Shown here: positions 1 to 6,819 of the stretch, piece after piece
Numbering within the stretch: the first letter of the stretch is position 1
How the letters are laid out: each line of letters opens with the position of its first letter
Origin: JANOGU01 sp964499865
GTDB taxonomy: Bacteria > Pseudomonadota > Alphaproteobacteria > Rhodobacterales > Rhodobacteraceae
Reading direction: 5' to 3'
Assembly: GCA_964499865.1 (NCBI GenBank)
Contig: CAZCPY010000097.1
Span: 1 to 11,539 of the forward strand
DNA: 11,539 bases
Made by a program: the position numbers and the translations under genes
Notes under the pieces: generated by a model
Database searches by the model: none
Told to the model about the DNA's origin: nothing
Seen by the model: the letters and a program-made list of their open reading frames with translations, nothing else

Positions 1-50
1 GATTGCAGCCTAACCCCGTTCCGGATGAACAACCTCCTGAGAGTTCACAG

Positions 51-1157
51 CTAGGCCAGCTTGCTGCGGAACATGAGGGCGCCCGCCGCCAGTGCCACCA
101 CCGCGAACAGCGCCATCGGCCAGATGTGCGCGAACACCACCTCGGGCGGCATGTCCTTGAGGAACAGGCCCTTGCTGATGATGATGAAATGGGTGATCGG
201 GTTGACCTGCGCCAGTCCCTGCAACCAGTCCGGCATGTTCTCGACCGGCGTGGCATAGCCCGACAACATCACGGCGGGGGCCATGTAGGTGAACAGGCCG
301 ATCACCGCCTGCTGCTGGGTGGCCGCCAATGACGAGATGAACAGCCCGATGCCGATGTTGGCGGACTGGTAGAACACCATCGCCAGATAGAACGCGAGCA
401 ACGAGCCGCGCAGCGGGACGCCGAGGACAAGTGTGGCAAGCACCAGCGTCGCTGTCGCGCTGAGCATCGCCAGCACCAGCGCAGGCAGGGTCTTGCCCGC
501 CAGGATCTCGATCAGCCGCAACGGCGAGACCAGCAGTTGGTCGAAGGTGCCCATCTCGCGCTCGCGCGCGATCGCCAGCACCGACACCATGAAGCCGACG
601 ATCGCCGCCATGACCGCGAACAGCGCCGGCACCGCCGACCACAGCGGCTCGACATTCGGGTTGAACCAGGCGCGGGTGGTGACGATGCTGGGCAGCCGCT
701 GGCCGCGCGCGGCGGACTGTTCGGCGCCATAGGTCAGCACGATGCGGCTGGCATAGCTGAACAGGATCTGCGCCGCGTTCGACCGCCGCCCGTCCAGCAG
801 CACCTGCACCACCGCCGGTTCGCCCGCCAGCACCCGGCGCGAGAAATCGGGCGCAAGCTGCACGACCATTGCCGCCTGCTTGTCGTCCAGCACCGGCGCG
901 ATCTGCGACACGTCGGACAGATACAGCACGCGCCCGAAGCTTGGCGATCCGGCGAACCGGCTGACAAGCTCGCGCGCCTCGGCCCCGCTATCTCGGTTCA
1001 GGATGGCGATGTCGGCGTTGGTCAGCTCCAGCGTCACCGCAAAGGCGTAGATCAGCAGCAGGAACGGCGGTGCCATCAGCACCACGTTCCGGGTCTTGCG
1101 GTCGCGCAGGCTGGCCAGCAGTTCCTTGACCACAAGGGCCATGATGCGGCGCCACAT
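51..1157 (-). CDS. ABC-2 type exporter permease (YbhR-like), second permease of the operon
   Basis: This is an inner-membrane permease of the ABC-2 family, 368 aa. It probably pairs with the permease encoded just before it to form the pore of a drug- or metabolite-exporting ABC pump. A first membrane segment lies at about residues 25-45. A large extracytoplasmic domain (about 46-170) follows, then a block of about five hydrophobic segments (about 175-363). The cytoplasmic motif REREMGTFDQLLVSP at about 198-212 matches the R-E-x-E-x-G-T-x-(E/D)-x-L-L-x-(T/S)-P signature of YhhJ/YbhR/YbhS permeases. The ATG start lies 1 nt after the stop of the preceding gene. GAGG lies about 10 nt upstream, and an alternative ATG five codons in has no better site. 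Length is normal for the family. The substrate cannot be read from the sequence. Confidence 0.93.
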   Translation of the reverse strand: MWRRIMALVVKELLASLRDRKTRNVVLMAPPFLLLIYAFAVTLELTNADIAILNRDSGAEARELVSRFAGSPSFGRVLYLSDVSQIAPVLDDKQAAMVVQLAPDFSRRVLAGEPAVVQVLLDGRRSNAAQILFSYASRIVLTYGAEQSAARGQRLPSIVTTRAWFNPNVEPLWSAVPALFAVMAAIVGFMVSVLAIAREREMGTFDQLLVSPLRLIEILAGKTLPALVLAMLSATATLVLATLVLGVPLRGSLLAFYLAMVFYQSANIGIGLFISSLAATQQQAVIGLFTYMAPAVMLSGYATPVENMPDWLQGLAQVNPITHFIIISKGLFLKDMPPEVVFAHIWPMALFAVVALAAGALMFRSKLA

Positions 1158-1158
1158 G

Positions 1159-2295
1159 CTAGTCTAGCCTCATGCGGGTGGACCGGACGATCAGGGTGAA
1201 GAACACCGCCGCAATCGCCCCGAGCCTGGCCAGATCGGGCAGGATGACCGGCCAGACATTGCCCGCCAGAAACAGCGACTGAAGCGTCGAGACATAGTAT
1301 TTCGCAGGCACGATCCAGGACAGCGCCTGCAACGGCCAGGGCATGCTGTCCAGCTCGAAGATGAAGTTGGAAAAGTAGACCGCCGGCAGGAAGGCCGACA
1401 GGATCGAGGCCTGCGCCGCGACAAGCTGGTTGCGCGTGATCGTCGAGATCAGCAGCCCCTGTCCCAGCGACGCCAGCATGAACACCGCCGACACCGCGCC
1501 CAGCACCAGGAACGACCCCCGGAACGGCACGCCGAACAGAAAGATCACCACCAGCGTGGACAACACCATCGAGCCCATGCCCAGAAGGAAATACGGCACC
1601 ACCTTGCCCACCAGCAGATCGACCCGGCTGATCGGCGTGGCCAGCAGCGCCTCCATCGTGCCGCGCTCCCATTCGCGGGCGACGACGAGCGCGGTCAAAA
1701 GCGCCCCGATCAGGGTCAGGATGATCGCCATCGAGCCGGGCACCAGCGTGTTGCGGCTGGAAAGTTCGGGATTGAACCAGTATTGCGGCGCGACCGTGAC
1801 CGGCAGGGGCAGCACCTCACCCCGGCTGGTGGCCTCGCCGATCAGCCAGTTCGCCCACAGCGCCTCGGCATAGCCCTGCACCAGGGCGGCGGTGTTGGGG
1901 TCGCTGCCATCGACGATCACCTGGATGGGCGCGGTCTCGCCGCGATAGGTGCGGTCGGAAAAGTCGGCGGGCACCACGATGATGCCGCGGATGTCGCCCG
2001 CCACCAGGGCCGCGTCAAAGCTGCGGCGGTCGCGGGCGGTCTCGATCCGGAACACCCGCGAGTTCTGCAAGGCGGCCGTGAAGCTGCCGGATTCGGGCGT
2101 CGGCTGTTCCACCACCAGACCGATGCGGAAGAACCTCGGGTCCAGGTTCAGGCCGTAGCCATAGAGGAACAGCAGAAGCAGCGGCAGCACGACCGCGACC
2201 AGAAGGTTCGACGGATCGCGGAAAATCTGGCGGCTTTCCTTGACGATCAGCCCGCGGATGCGGCGCGCGCGGTCGCCCGGCCCGGCCCCGGTCAT
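1159..2295 (-). CDS. ABC-2 type exporter permease (YbhS-like), first permease of the operon
   Basis: This is the partner permease of the same ABC-2 exporter, 378 aa. It has the same architecture as the downstream permease: a short cytoplasmic N-terminus, a membrane segment at about 31-48, an extracytoplasmic domain at about 50-180, and a C-terminal block of about five hydrophobic segments (about 185-370). The family motif is in near-consensus form at about 208-221 (REWERGTMEALLATP). The two permeases differ throughout, so the transporter is presumably a heterodimer, as known for YbhS/YbhR of E. coli. Its ATG overlaps the stop of the upstream ATPase gene by 4 nt (ATGA), which implies translational coupling. 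Function as an export permease is secure; the cargo is not known. Confidence 0.93.
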   Translation of the reverse strand: MTGAGPGDRARRIRGLIVKESRQIFRDPSNLLVAVVLPLLLLFLYGYGLNLDPRFFRIGLVVEQPTPESGSFTAALQNSRVFRIETARDRRSFDAALVAGDIRGIIVVPADFSDRTYRGETAPIQVIVDGSDPNTAALVQGYAEALWANWLIGEATSRGEVLPLPVTVAPQYWFNPELSSRNTLVPGSMAIILTLIGALLTALVVAREWERGTMEALLATPISRVDLLVGKVVPYFLLGMGSMVLSTLVVIFLFGVPFRGSFLVLGAVSAVFMLASLGQGLLISTITRNQLVAAQASILSAFLPAVYFSNFIFELDSMPWPLQALSWIVPAKYYVSTLQSLFLAGNVWPVILPDLARLGAIAAVFFTLIVRSTRMRLD

Positions 2296-4022
2296 GCTGC
2301 GGCCTGTCTGGCATCATCGGCCTGCACCAGGGCGATGAACGCATCCTCCAGCGTGGGTTCGGCCAGATCGGGCGTGACGGCGGCGGCCTTCAGCGCGTCG
2401 GGCGTGCCAAGCGCGATCATGTGGCCGCGGTAGATCAGCGCCACCCGGTCGCAATATTCGGCCTCGTCCAGAAAATGGGTGGTGACCATGATCGTGACCC
2501 CGGTCGCGACCATCGCATTCATGTGCGCCCAGAACTCGCGCCGCGCGCGCGGATCGACGCCCGAAGTCGGCTCGTCCAGAAACAGCACGTCGGGGGCGTG
2601 CATCACCGCGCAGGCCAGCGCCAGCCGCTGACGAAACCCCAGGGGCAGCGACCCGGCGTTGCGGCCAAGGTGGGGGCCAAGGGCGAAGGTCTCGATCATC
2701 CGCGCGATGGCCTCGCGGCGGGCGGTGCCGCCCAGACCGTAGACCCCGGCGAAGAAATTCAGGTTCTGCCGCACGCTCAGATCGCCATACAGCGAGAATT
2801 TCTGCGCCATGTAGCCCAGCCGCGCCCGCGCCTCCCCCGCCGCCCGGCCAAGGTCCAGCCCGGCCACAAGGGCGGTGCCGGATGTCGGTTTCAAAAGGCC
2901 GTTCAGCATCTTGAACGTGGTGGACTTGCCGGCGCCATTCGGCCCGATCAGGCCGAAGATTTCGCCGCGCCGGACGCTGAAGCTGATGTTTTCGGCGGCG
3001 GTGAACCTGGCAAAACGCCGGGTCAGGTTGTCGGCCACCACGACATCCTGGCCCAGGGTGCCGGTCTTTGGCGCCGCATCGGCAAAGGGCGAGCGGATCT
3101 TCGGCCCGCCGCCCAGAAGGTCCATGAACGCATCCTCGAACCGGGGCGGCGTGGCCGCAATGACGGTGCCGGCCCCCGCCCCGATGTCGTCCGGTGTGGG
3201 CGGCGCGGCCCCGGCCTTCAGCACCAGCCGCAGGCTCTGGCCCTGGATGGTGCCGTCGATCACGTCGGGATGGTCCAGCGCCCGGGTCAGAACCTTGCGC
3301 CGGTCGCCCGCCGTGTCGCGCACAAGGAAACTGCGCCCCTCGGCCCGCAGCGTCAGGTCATGCGGCGGCCCCTGATACAGGACCCGGCCTTCGCTGAGCA
3401 GGATCACGTCGGCGCAGCGTTCCGCCTCGTCCAGATAGGCGGTGCTCCACACCACGCCGATGCCCTGATCGACCATGTCATAGACCATGCGCCACAATTC
3501 ACGCCGCGAGATCGGATCGACGCCGACGCTGGGCTCGTCCAGCAGCAGGAGGTCCGGCTTGACGATCAGCGAACAGGCGAGGCCGAGTTTCTGCTTCATC
3601 CCGCCCGACAGTTTCCCGGCCAGCCGCGCCATGAAGGGTTCCAGCCCGGTGAAGGACAGAAGCCGCGCGATGGTTGACGGCCGGTCGGCCACCGGCAAGG
3701 CGCGCAGATCGGCGTAAAGGTGCAGGTTCTCGCTGACCGTCAGGTCTTCGTACAGGCCGAAGTGCTGCGGCATGTAGGCAAGCTTGCGGTGCAGGGCGGG
3801 GCCCGCCGCGACCGGATCGAGACCGCACACGTCCAGAGTGCCGCCGTCCGCCTTCAGCAGGCCCGCGAACAGCCGCAGCAGGGTGGTCTTGCCGGCCCCG
3901 TCCGGCCCGACAAGCCCGGTCACGCGCCCCGGCGCGATGTCGATGCTGATCGCATCCAGCGCCGGGGGCAGGCCTGGGGTGAACCGCTTTGTCAGCGCGG
4001 TCGCGCGAACCAGGGGGGGCAT
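2292..4022 (-). CDS. ABC exporter ATPase with two fused nucleotide-binding domains (YbhF-like)
   Basis: This is the cytoplasmic energy-coupling subunit of the exporter, 576 aa, with two ABC domains in one chain. Domain 1 (about 5-225) has Walker A GPDGAGKTT at 39-47, Q-loop Q86, signature LSGGM at 138-142, and Walker B ending in D162-E163. At the switch-histidine position it reads STAYLDEA, so the histidine is replaced by alanine (A195). Domain 2 (about 326-545) has Walker A GPNGAGKST at 360-368, Q407, and Walker B D483-E484 with a normal switch histidine H516 (TTHFLDEA). Its signature is degenerate (LPLGFRQ, 459-465). In a head-to-tail dimer this predicts one intact and one impaired ATP site. 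The domain order and fusion match YbhF/RbbA-type proteins. The gene starts 4 nt after the adaptor stop and overlaps the next permease by 4 nt. Confidence 0.95.
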   Translation of the reverse strand: MPPLVRATALTKRFTPGLPPALDAISIDIAPGRVTGLVGPDGAGKTTLLRLFAGLLKADGGTLDVCGLDPVAAGPALHRKLAYMPQHFGLYEDLTVSENLHLYADLRALPVADRPSTIARLLSFTGLEPFMARLAGKLSGGMKQKLGLACSLIVKPDLLLLDEPSVGVDPISRRELWRMVYDMVDQGIGVVWSTAYLDEAERCADVILLSEGRVLYQGPPHDLTLRAEGRSFLVRDTAGDRRKVLTRALDHPDVIDGTIQGQSLRLVLKAGAAPPTPDDIGAGAGTVIAATPPRFEDAFMDLLGGGPKIRSPFADAAPKTGTLGQDVVVADNLTRRFARFTAAENISFSVRRGEIFGLIGPNGAGKSTTFKMLNGLLKPTSGTALVAGLDLGRAAGEARARLGYMAQKFSLYGDLSVRQNLNFFAGVYGLGGTARREAIARMIETFALGPHLGRNAGSLPLGFRQRLALACAVMHAPDVLFLDEPTSGVDPRARREFWAHMNAMVATGVTIMVTTHFLDEAEYCDRVALIYRGHMIALGTPDALKAAAVTPDLAEPTLEDAFIALVQADDARQAAA

Positions 4023-4026
4023 CGCG

Positions 4027-5025
4027 CTAATCCTGCTTCGGCTTCAGGATCACCGTCACCGGCATCCCCTGGCGCAACCCGTCATCCGGCGCCGTCACGA
4101 CCACCCGCAGCCGGTAGACAAGACTGGTCCGCAACGCCTTGGTTTCGACCGACCGTGGCGTGAATTCGGCGACCGGCGAGATGAAGCCGATCTGCCCGGT
4201 ATAGACGCCGCCCGAATCGGTGCGGATTTCGGCGGTCATGCCGGGCGCGATCCGGCCAAGGTCCGGCTCGTCGACATAGCTGCGCACCCAGACCGGCGCG
4301 GTCAGCGCCATGGTCAGGATCGGCTCGCCCGCCGCCACGATGCTGCCCGGCTCGCGCACCCGGCTGAGGATCACCCCGTCGCCGGGCGCGGTCAGCACGG
4401 CATCACCCAGCCGCCGCTCTGCCGTGCTGAGCGTCGATCTGGCGGCGGCAAGGGCGGCGCGGGCCTGGGCGATGTCCTCGGGGCGCGGGCCGGCCAGCGC
4501 CAGCGCCAGCGTGGCCTCGGCCCCGCGCTGTGCCGCCAGCGCCCCGTCATAGGCGGCCTGCGCCGTCTCGTGCGCCTGATGCGAGGCGACATCGCGATCC
4601 GCCAGCGCCACCTGCCGGTCCAGCGTGGTCCGCGCAAGGGTGACGGCCGCCACGGCTTTCGCGACCCCGGCGCGGGCCAGTTCGATATCCTCGGCCCGGC
4701 TGCCCTGCTCCAGCACGGCCAGGGCCGCCGCCGCCGCATCGACCCCGGCACGAGCAAGGTCGCGCTGGTCGGCAAAGTCGGCCGGCTCCAGCATGGCGAT
4801 CACGTCGCCGGGTGCGATCCTGTCACCTTCCTCGGCAGCGACGGACGCAAGCCTGCCGGGCACCCGGAAGGCCAGCGTCACCGCGCGCACATCGACATTG
4901 CCGGACAGGGCCAGTTCGGCAGGCGGGGTCTGCGCCGCGCGGTATCGGGTCCAGCCGAGATAGCCTGCCCCGGCGATCACGGCCACGGCGGCCAGCCCAA
5001 GTCCCCAGCGTAGGGTCGTCCTCAT
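4027..5025 (-). CDS. HlyD-family periplasmic adaptor (YbhG/YhiI-like) of the ABC exporter
   Basis: This is a membrane-fusion (adaptor) protein of 332 aa that would link the inner-membrane ABC pump to an outer-membrane channel across the periplasm. A signal anchor lies at about residues 7-25. The two halves of the lipoyl/barrel-sandwich domain lie at about 41-80 and 210-240. Between them is a long alanine- and arginine-rich coiled coil (about 82-206) with a visible internal repeat: GSRAEDIELARAGVA near 108 and GPRPEDIAQARAALA near 179. A beta-barrel region follows (about 245-330) with the family-typical stretch FTPRSVETKALRTSLVYRLRV at 288-308. The ATG has GAGGG 8 nt upstream (5034-5038). It is first in the four-gene exporter operon. 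No TolC-like channel gene or TetR regulator is present in the window. Confidence 0.95.
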   Translation of the reverse strand: MRTTLRWGLGLAAVAVIAGAGYLGWTRYRAAQTPPAELALSGNVDVRAVTLAFRVPGRLASVAAEEGDRIAPGDVIAMLEPADFADQRDLARAGVDAAAAALAVLEQGSRAEDIELARAGVAKAVAAVTLARTTLDRQVALADRDVASHQAHETAQAAYDGALAAQRGAEATLALALAGPRPEDIAQARAALAAARSTLSTAERRLGDAVLTAPGDGVILSRVREPGSIVAAGEPILTMALTAPVWVRSYVDEPDLGRIAPGMTAEIRTDSGGVYTGQIGFISPVAEFTPRSVETKALRTSLVYRLRVVVTAPDDGLRQGMPVTVILKPKQD

Positions 5026-5033
5026 CTGTCGTT

Positions 5034-5038
5034 CCCTC
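5034..5038 (-). promoter_or_regulatory. Ribosome binding site of the HlyD-family adaptor gene
   Basis: GAGGG on the minus strand lies 8 nt before the ATG at 5025. It fixes the start of the adaptor gene and marks independent translation of the exporter operon, which is not coupled to an upstream gene. Confidence 0.6.
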
Positions 5039-5190
5039 GTTCACCGGCGCGCGGCGGCGTTGTGCAAGCGGTTTGTGTCCGGGCGCGGCCCGGCACCAGC
5101 CGATCCGATCCGCCCGGCGGTCTGACATCCGGCATCTGCATCGCGGCCGCTTTCCAGGGTGTCATCTTGTGCCTTGCAGTCACCCCGACG

Positions 5191-5334
5191 TCATCGTCCC
5201 GCGGCAGCATGTCGCAGGCTGCCGTGGACACGGGCCCACCAACACGCATCCGGCAGCGGCATCGCCGCCGGCGCGCTGCGCAGCGTCGCCGGCAACCCCG
5301 GGGCGGTCCGGGCCAGGACATTCGTCGCGTTCAT
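5191..5334 (-). CDS. Possible small protein of 47 aa, unidentified
   Basis: I do not recognise this reading frame. It begins MNATNVLARTAPGLP and ends HGSLRHAAAGR, with no clear membrane segment or known motif. In its favour, GGAG lies exactly 6 nt before the ATG (5341-5344), and most codons end in G or C, especially in the first two thirds. It stands alone, about 165 nt upstream of the exporter operon and on the same strand. It could be a genuine small gene, a leader peptide for the exporter operon, or chance in GC-rich DNA where spurious open frames are common. Third-position bias weakens near the 3' end, which argues for caution. Confidence 0.3.
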   Translation of the reverse strand: MNATNVLARTAPGLPATLRSAPAAMPLPDACWWARVHGSLRHAAAGR

Positions 5335-5444
5335 GGTGATCTCCGGTTCGATGGCTGGCGGTAGCGTCTGAAACCCCGTGCCGCTGCCTTCCGCGCTCCG
5401 GCAAGGCTGGTGACGCCCGCATGGGGACAAAGACGCGCCTCGGG

Positions 5445-5777
5445 TCAGGCCATTACCCGGCCGAGCGTCATCGACCCGCTCGAGGCAGCGGGACCGGCCG
5501 TTTCTTGGCCGTTGCGCGCGGCCGTCCAGGCCGAAGTGCCTCGGCCTGCCCTTCGGCCGGATGGATTCGGGGCCGCGTGGAATTGAGGGGCCCCCAAGCG
5601 GCAGACCCCGGACCGGGCCTGCCGGGGCGGATGCAGAGGGCCGGCAGAACGGGTCCGGGCGCGGCGGATCCCGTCAGGGCGCAGCACGGTGGCGATGGCG
5701 AACTGCACGATGCGCATGATGGCCATCGTCCGGCGCGCGTTCTCGTAAAGGTGGCGGAAGAAGCGGCGGGACTTGCT
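5445..5777 (-). pseudogene. Coding-like stretch without a usable start, possible gene remnant
   Basis: The minus-strand frame running from 5777 to the stop at 5445 has a conspicuous segment at 5667-5777, reading SKSRRFFRHLYENARRTMAI and on into MRIVQFAIATVLRPDG. There 35 of 37 codons end in G or C, and the mix of aromatic, basic and aliphatic residues looks like real protein. The frame stays open upstream, into the 3' end of fcl in a different phase, but has no ATG, GTG or TTG. The first ATG (5724-5726) falls inside the coding-like part and has no good ribosome binding site. After about 5665 the sequence becomes low-complexity and Arg/Pro/Gly-rich. I read it as a truncated remnant of a gene I cannot name. 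A gene with an unusual start, or chance, is also possible. Confidence 0.25.
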
Positions 5778-5812
5778 GCACCATCCGGGAAAGACCGACC
5801 CCGCGGCCCCGC

Positions 5813-5848
5813 ACGGCAGCCGTTGCCGTCCGGGGCGGACCTGCCCCG
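5813..5848 (-). terminator. Tandem hairpins directly after fcl, possible end-of-operon structure
   Basis: On the transcribed strand, two perfect 6-bp stems follow the fcl TGA without a break. The first (5848-5831) is CGGGGC/GCCCCG around a 6-nt loop. The second (5829-5813) is ACGGCA/TGCCGT around a 5-nt loop. The position suits transcript termination or 3'-end protection. No T-run follows either stem, so a classical intrinsic terminator is not supported; the function is inferred from position only. Confidence 0.35.
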
Positions 5849-6817
5849 TCAGACGCCGCGCAGGGCGCCGTGTCTTCCGACGAACCAGCGGTAGGTCTGC
5901 TCCAGACCTTCGGAGAGGCCGATCCGGGACTGCCAGCCCAGGCCCGACAGGCGCGAGACGTCCAGAAGTTTGCGCGGTGTGCCGTCAGGCCGTGACGGAT
6001 CCGTCTCGATGCGCCCTGAAAAACCCGTCACCCGGGCCACGAGCCGCGCGAGGTCGAGGATCGACACGTCCGACCCGGTGCCGACGTTGAGATGGCCGAG
6101 CATCGGCGAGGTATTGGCGGCATAGGCCGCCTGTGGCAGGTCGAGCACGAAAAGGCTGGCGGCAGCCATGTCGTCGACATGGAGGAACTCGCGCCGCGGT
6201 GTGCCGGTGCCCCAGATACGCACCACCTCGCTGCCATCGGTGGCGGCCTCGTGGAACCGGCGGATCAGGGCGGGCAGAACGTGGCTTGTCTCCGGATGGA
6301 AGTTGTCGCCCGGGCCGTAAAGGTTCGTGGGCATCACCGAACGGTAGTCGGTGCCGTGCTGGCGGTTGTAGCTTTCGCACAGCTTGATGCCCGCGATCTT
6401 GGCAATCGCATAGGGCTCGTTCGTGGGCTCCAGCGCGCCGGTCAGCAGCGCCCCTTCCGGGATCGGCTGCGGGGCGAGGCGCGGGTAGATGCAGGAGGAA
6501 CCCAGAAACAGCAGCCGCCGCACGCCGGCGGCAAAGGCCTGGTGAATCATGTTCGCCTGGATCATCAGGTTCTCGTAGATGAAGTCGGCCGGCTGGCTGC
6601 TGTTGGCCTGGATGCCGCCGACCCTGGCTGCGGCGAGGATCACCACGTCGGGCCGTTCGGTCACCATGAAACGCCGCACGGCGCCCTGATCGGTCAGGTC
6701 AAGTTCATCCCGCGAACGGACCAGCGGGTCCGCCCCGCGCGCCCTAAGCCGGCGCAGGATGGCGCCGCCCACCATGCCACGGTGCCCGGCGACAAAGATG
6801 CGATCGGCGTCCGGCAC
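5849..6817 (-). CDS. fcl: GDP-L-fucose synthase
   Basis: This is the bifunctional epimerase/reductase (also called wcaG) that converts GDP-4-keto-6-deoxy-D-mannose to GDP-L-fucose with NADPH, in the cytoplasm. The 322-aa protein is a short-chain dehydrogenase-type Rossmann enzyme. It has the nucleotide-binding motif GHRGMVG at 11-17, the Ser-x-Cys pair S107/C109, catalytic Y136 and K140 (YAIAK), and H179. All of these fall at the positions known for the E. coli enzyme. The frame stays open upstream to 7120, but that extension lies on top of the preceding methyltransferase gene and gives an unnatural N-terminus. The GTG at 6815-6817, 2 nt after the methyltransferase stop, gives the family's normal length. 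It is the last gene of the polysaccharide operon and works downstream of Gmd. Confidence 0.97.
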   Translation of the reverse strand: MPDADRIFVAGHRGMVGGAILRRLRARGADPLVRSRDELDLTDQGAVRRFMVTERPDVVILAAARVGGIQANSSQPADFIYENLMIQANMIHQAFAAGVRRLLFLGSSCIYPRLAPQPIPEGALLTGALEPTNEPYAIAKIAGIKLCESYNRQHGTDYRSVMPTNLYGPGDNFHPETSHVLPALIRRFHEAATDGSEVVRIWGTGTPRREFLHVDDMAAASLFVLDLPQAAYAANTSPMLGHLNVGTGSDVSILDLARLVARVTGFSGRIETDPSRPDGTPRKLLDVSRLSGLGWQSRIGLSEGLEQTYRWFVGRHGALRGV

Positions 6818-6819
6818 GT

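Larger units (their letters stand above)
5026..5848. other. Long intergenic region between the polysaccharide and exporter operons
   Basis: About 820 bases separate the fcl stop from the exporter start. I see no recognisable gene on either strand. Besides the tandem hairpins, the small frame and the coding-like stretch listed separately, it holds several short GC-rich inverted repeats: 5079-5093, 5475-5492, and arms 5606-5611 with 5622-5627. None has a T-run that would make it a clear intrinsic terminator. I looked for paired -35/-10 elements upstream of 5025 and of 5334 and found none I would defend, although a promoter for the exporter operon is expected here. Confidence 0.6.

Noticed and set aside
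3784..5013. Long plus-strand open frame (409 codons) opposite the adaptor gene
   Set aside because: It is a mirror of the strong third-position GC bias of the minus-strand HlyD and ATPase genes. Its translation is rich in Arg, His and Gly and has no family motif.
5079..5093. Inverted repeat CCGGGC/GCCCGG upstream of the exporter operon considered as an operator
   Set aside because: The 3-nt spacer and pure GC stem fit no known operator, and similar short palindromes occur elsewhere in the gap.
5026..5190. Search for a sigma-70-type promoter before the exporter operon
   Set aside because: A TTGCAC at about 5062-5067 on the minus strand has no acceptable -10 partner at 16-18 nt, so no promoter is called.
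5475..5492. Inverted repeat CCCGCT/AGCGGG considered as a terminator
   Set aside because: No T-run follows on either strand and no supported gene ends beside it; such repeats are expected by chance at this GC content.
5421..5894. Plus-strand open frame (157 codons) across the gap and the 3' end of fcl
   Set aside because: It runs over the fcl 3' end in antisense, its third positions are less GC-rich than the minus-strand frame at 5667-5777, and the protein is low-complexity Arg/Pro/Gly.
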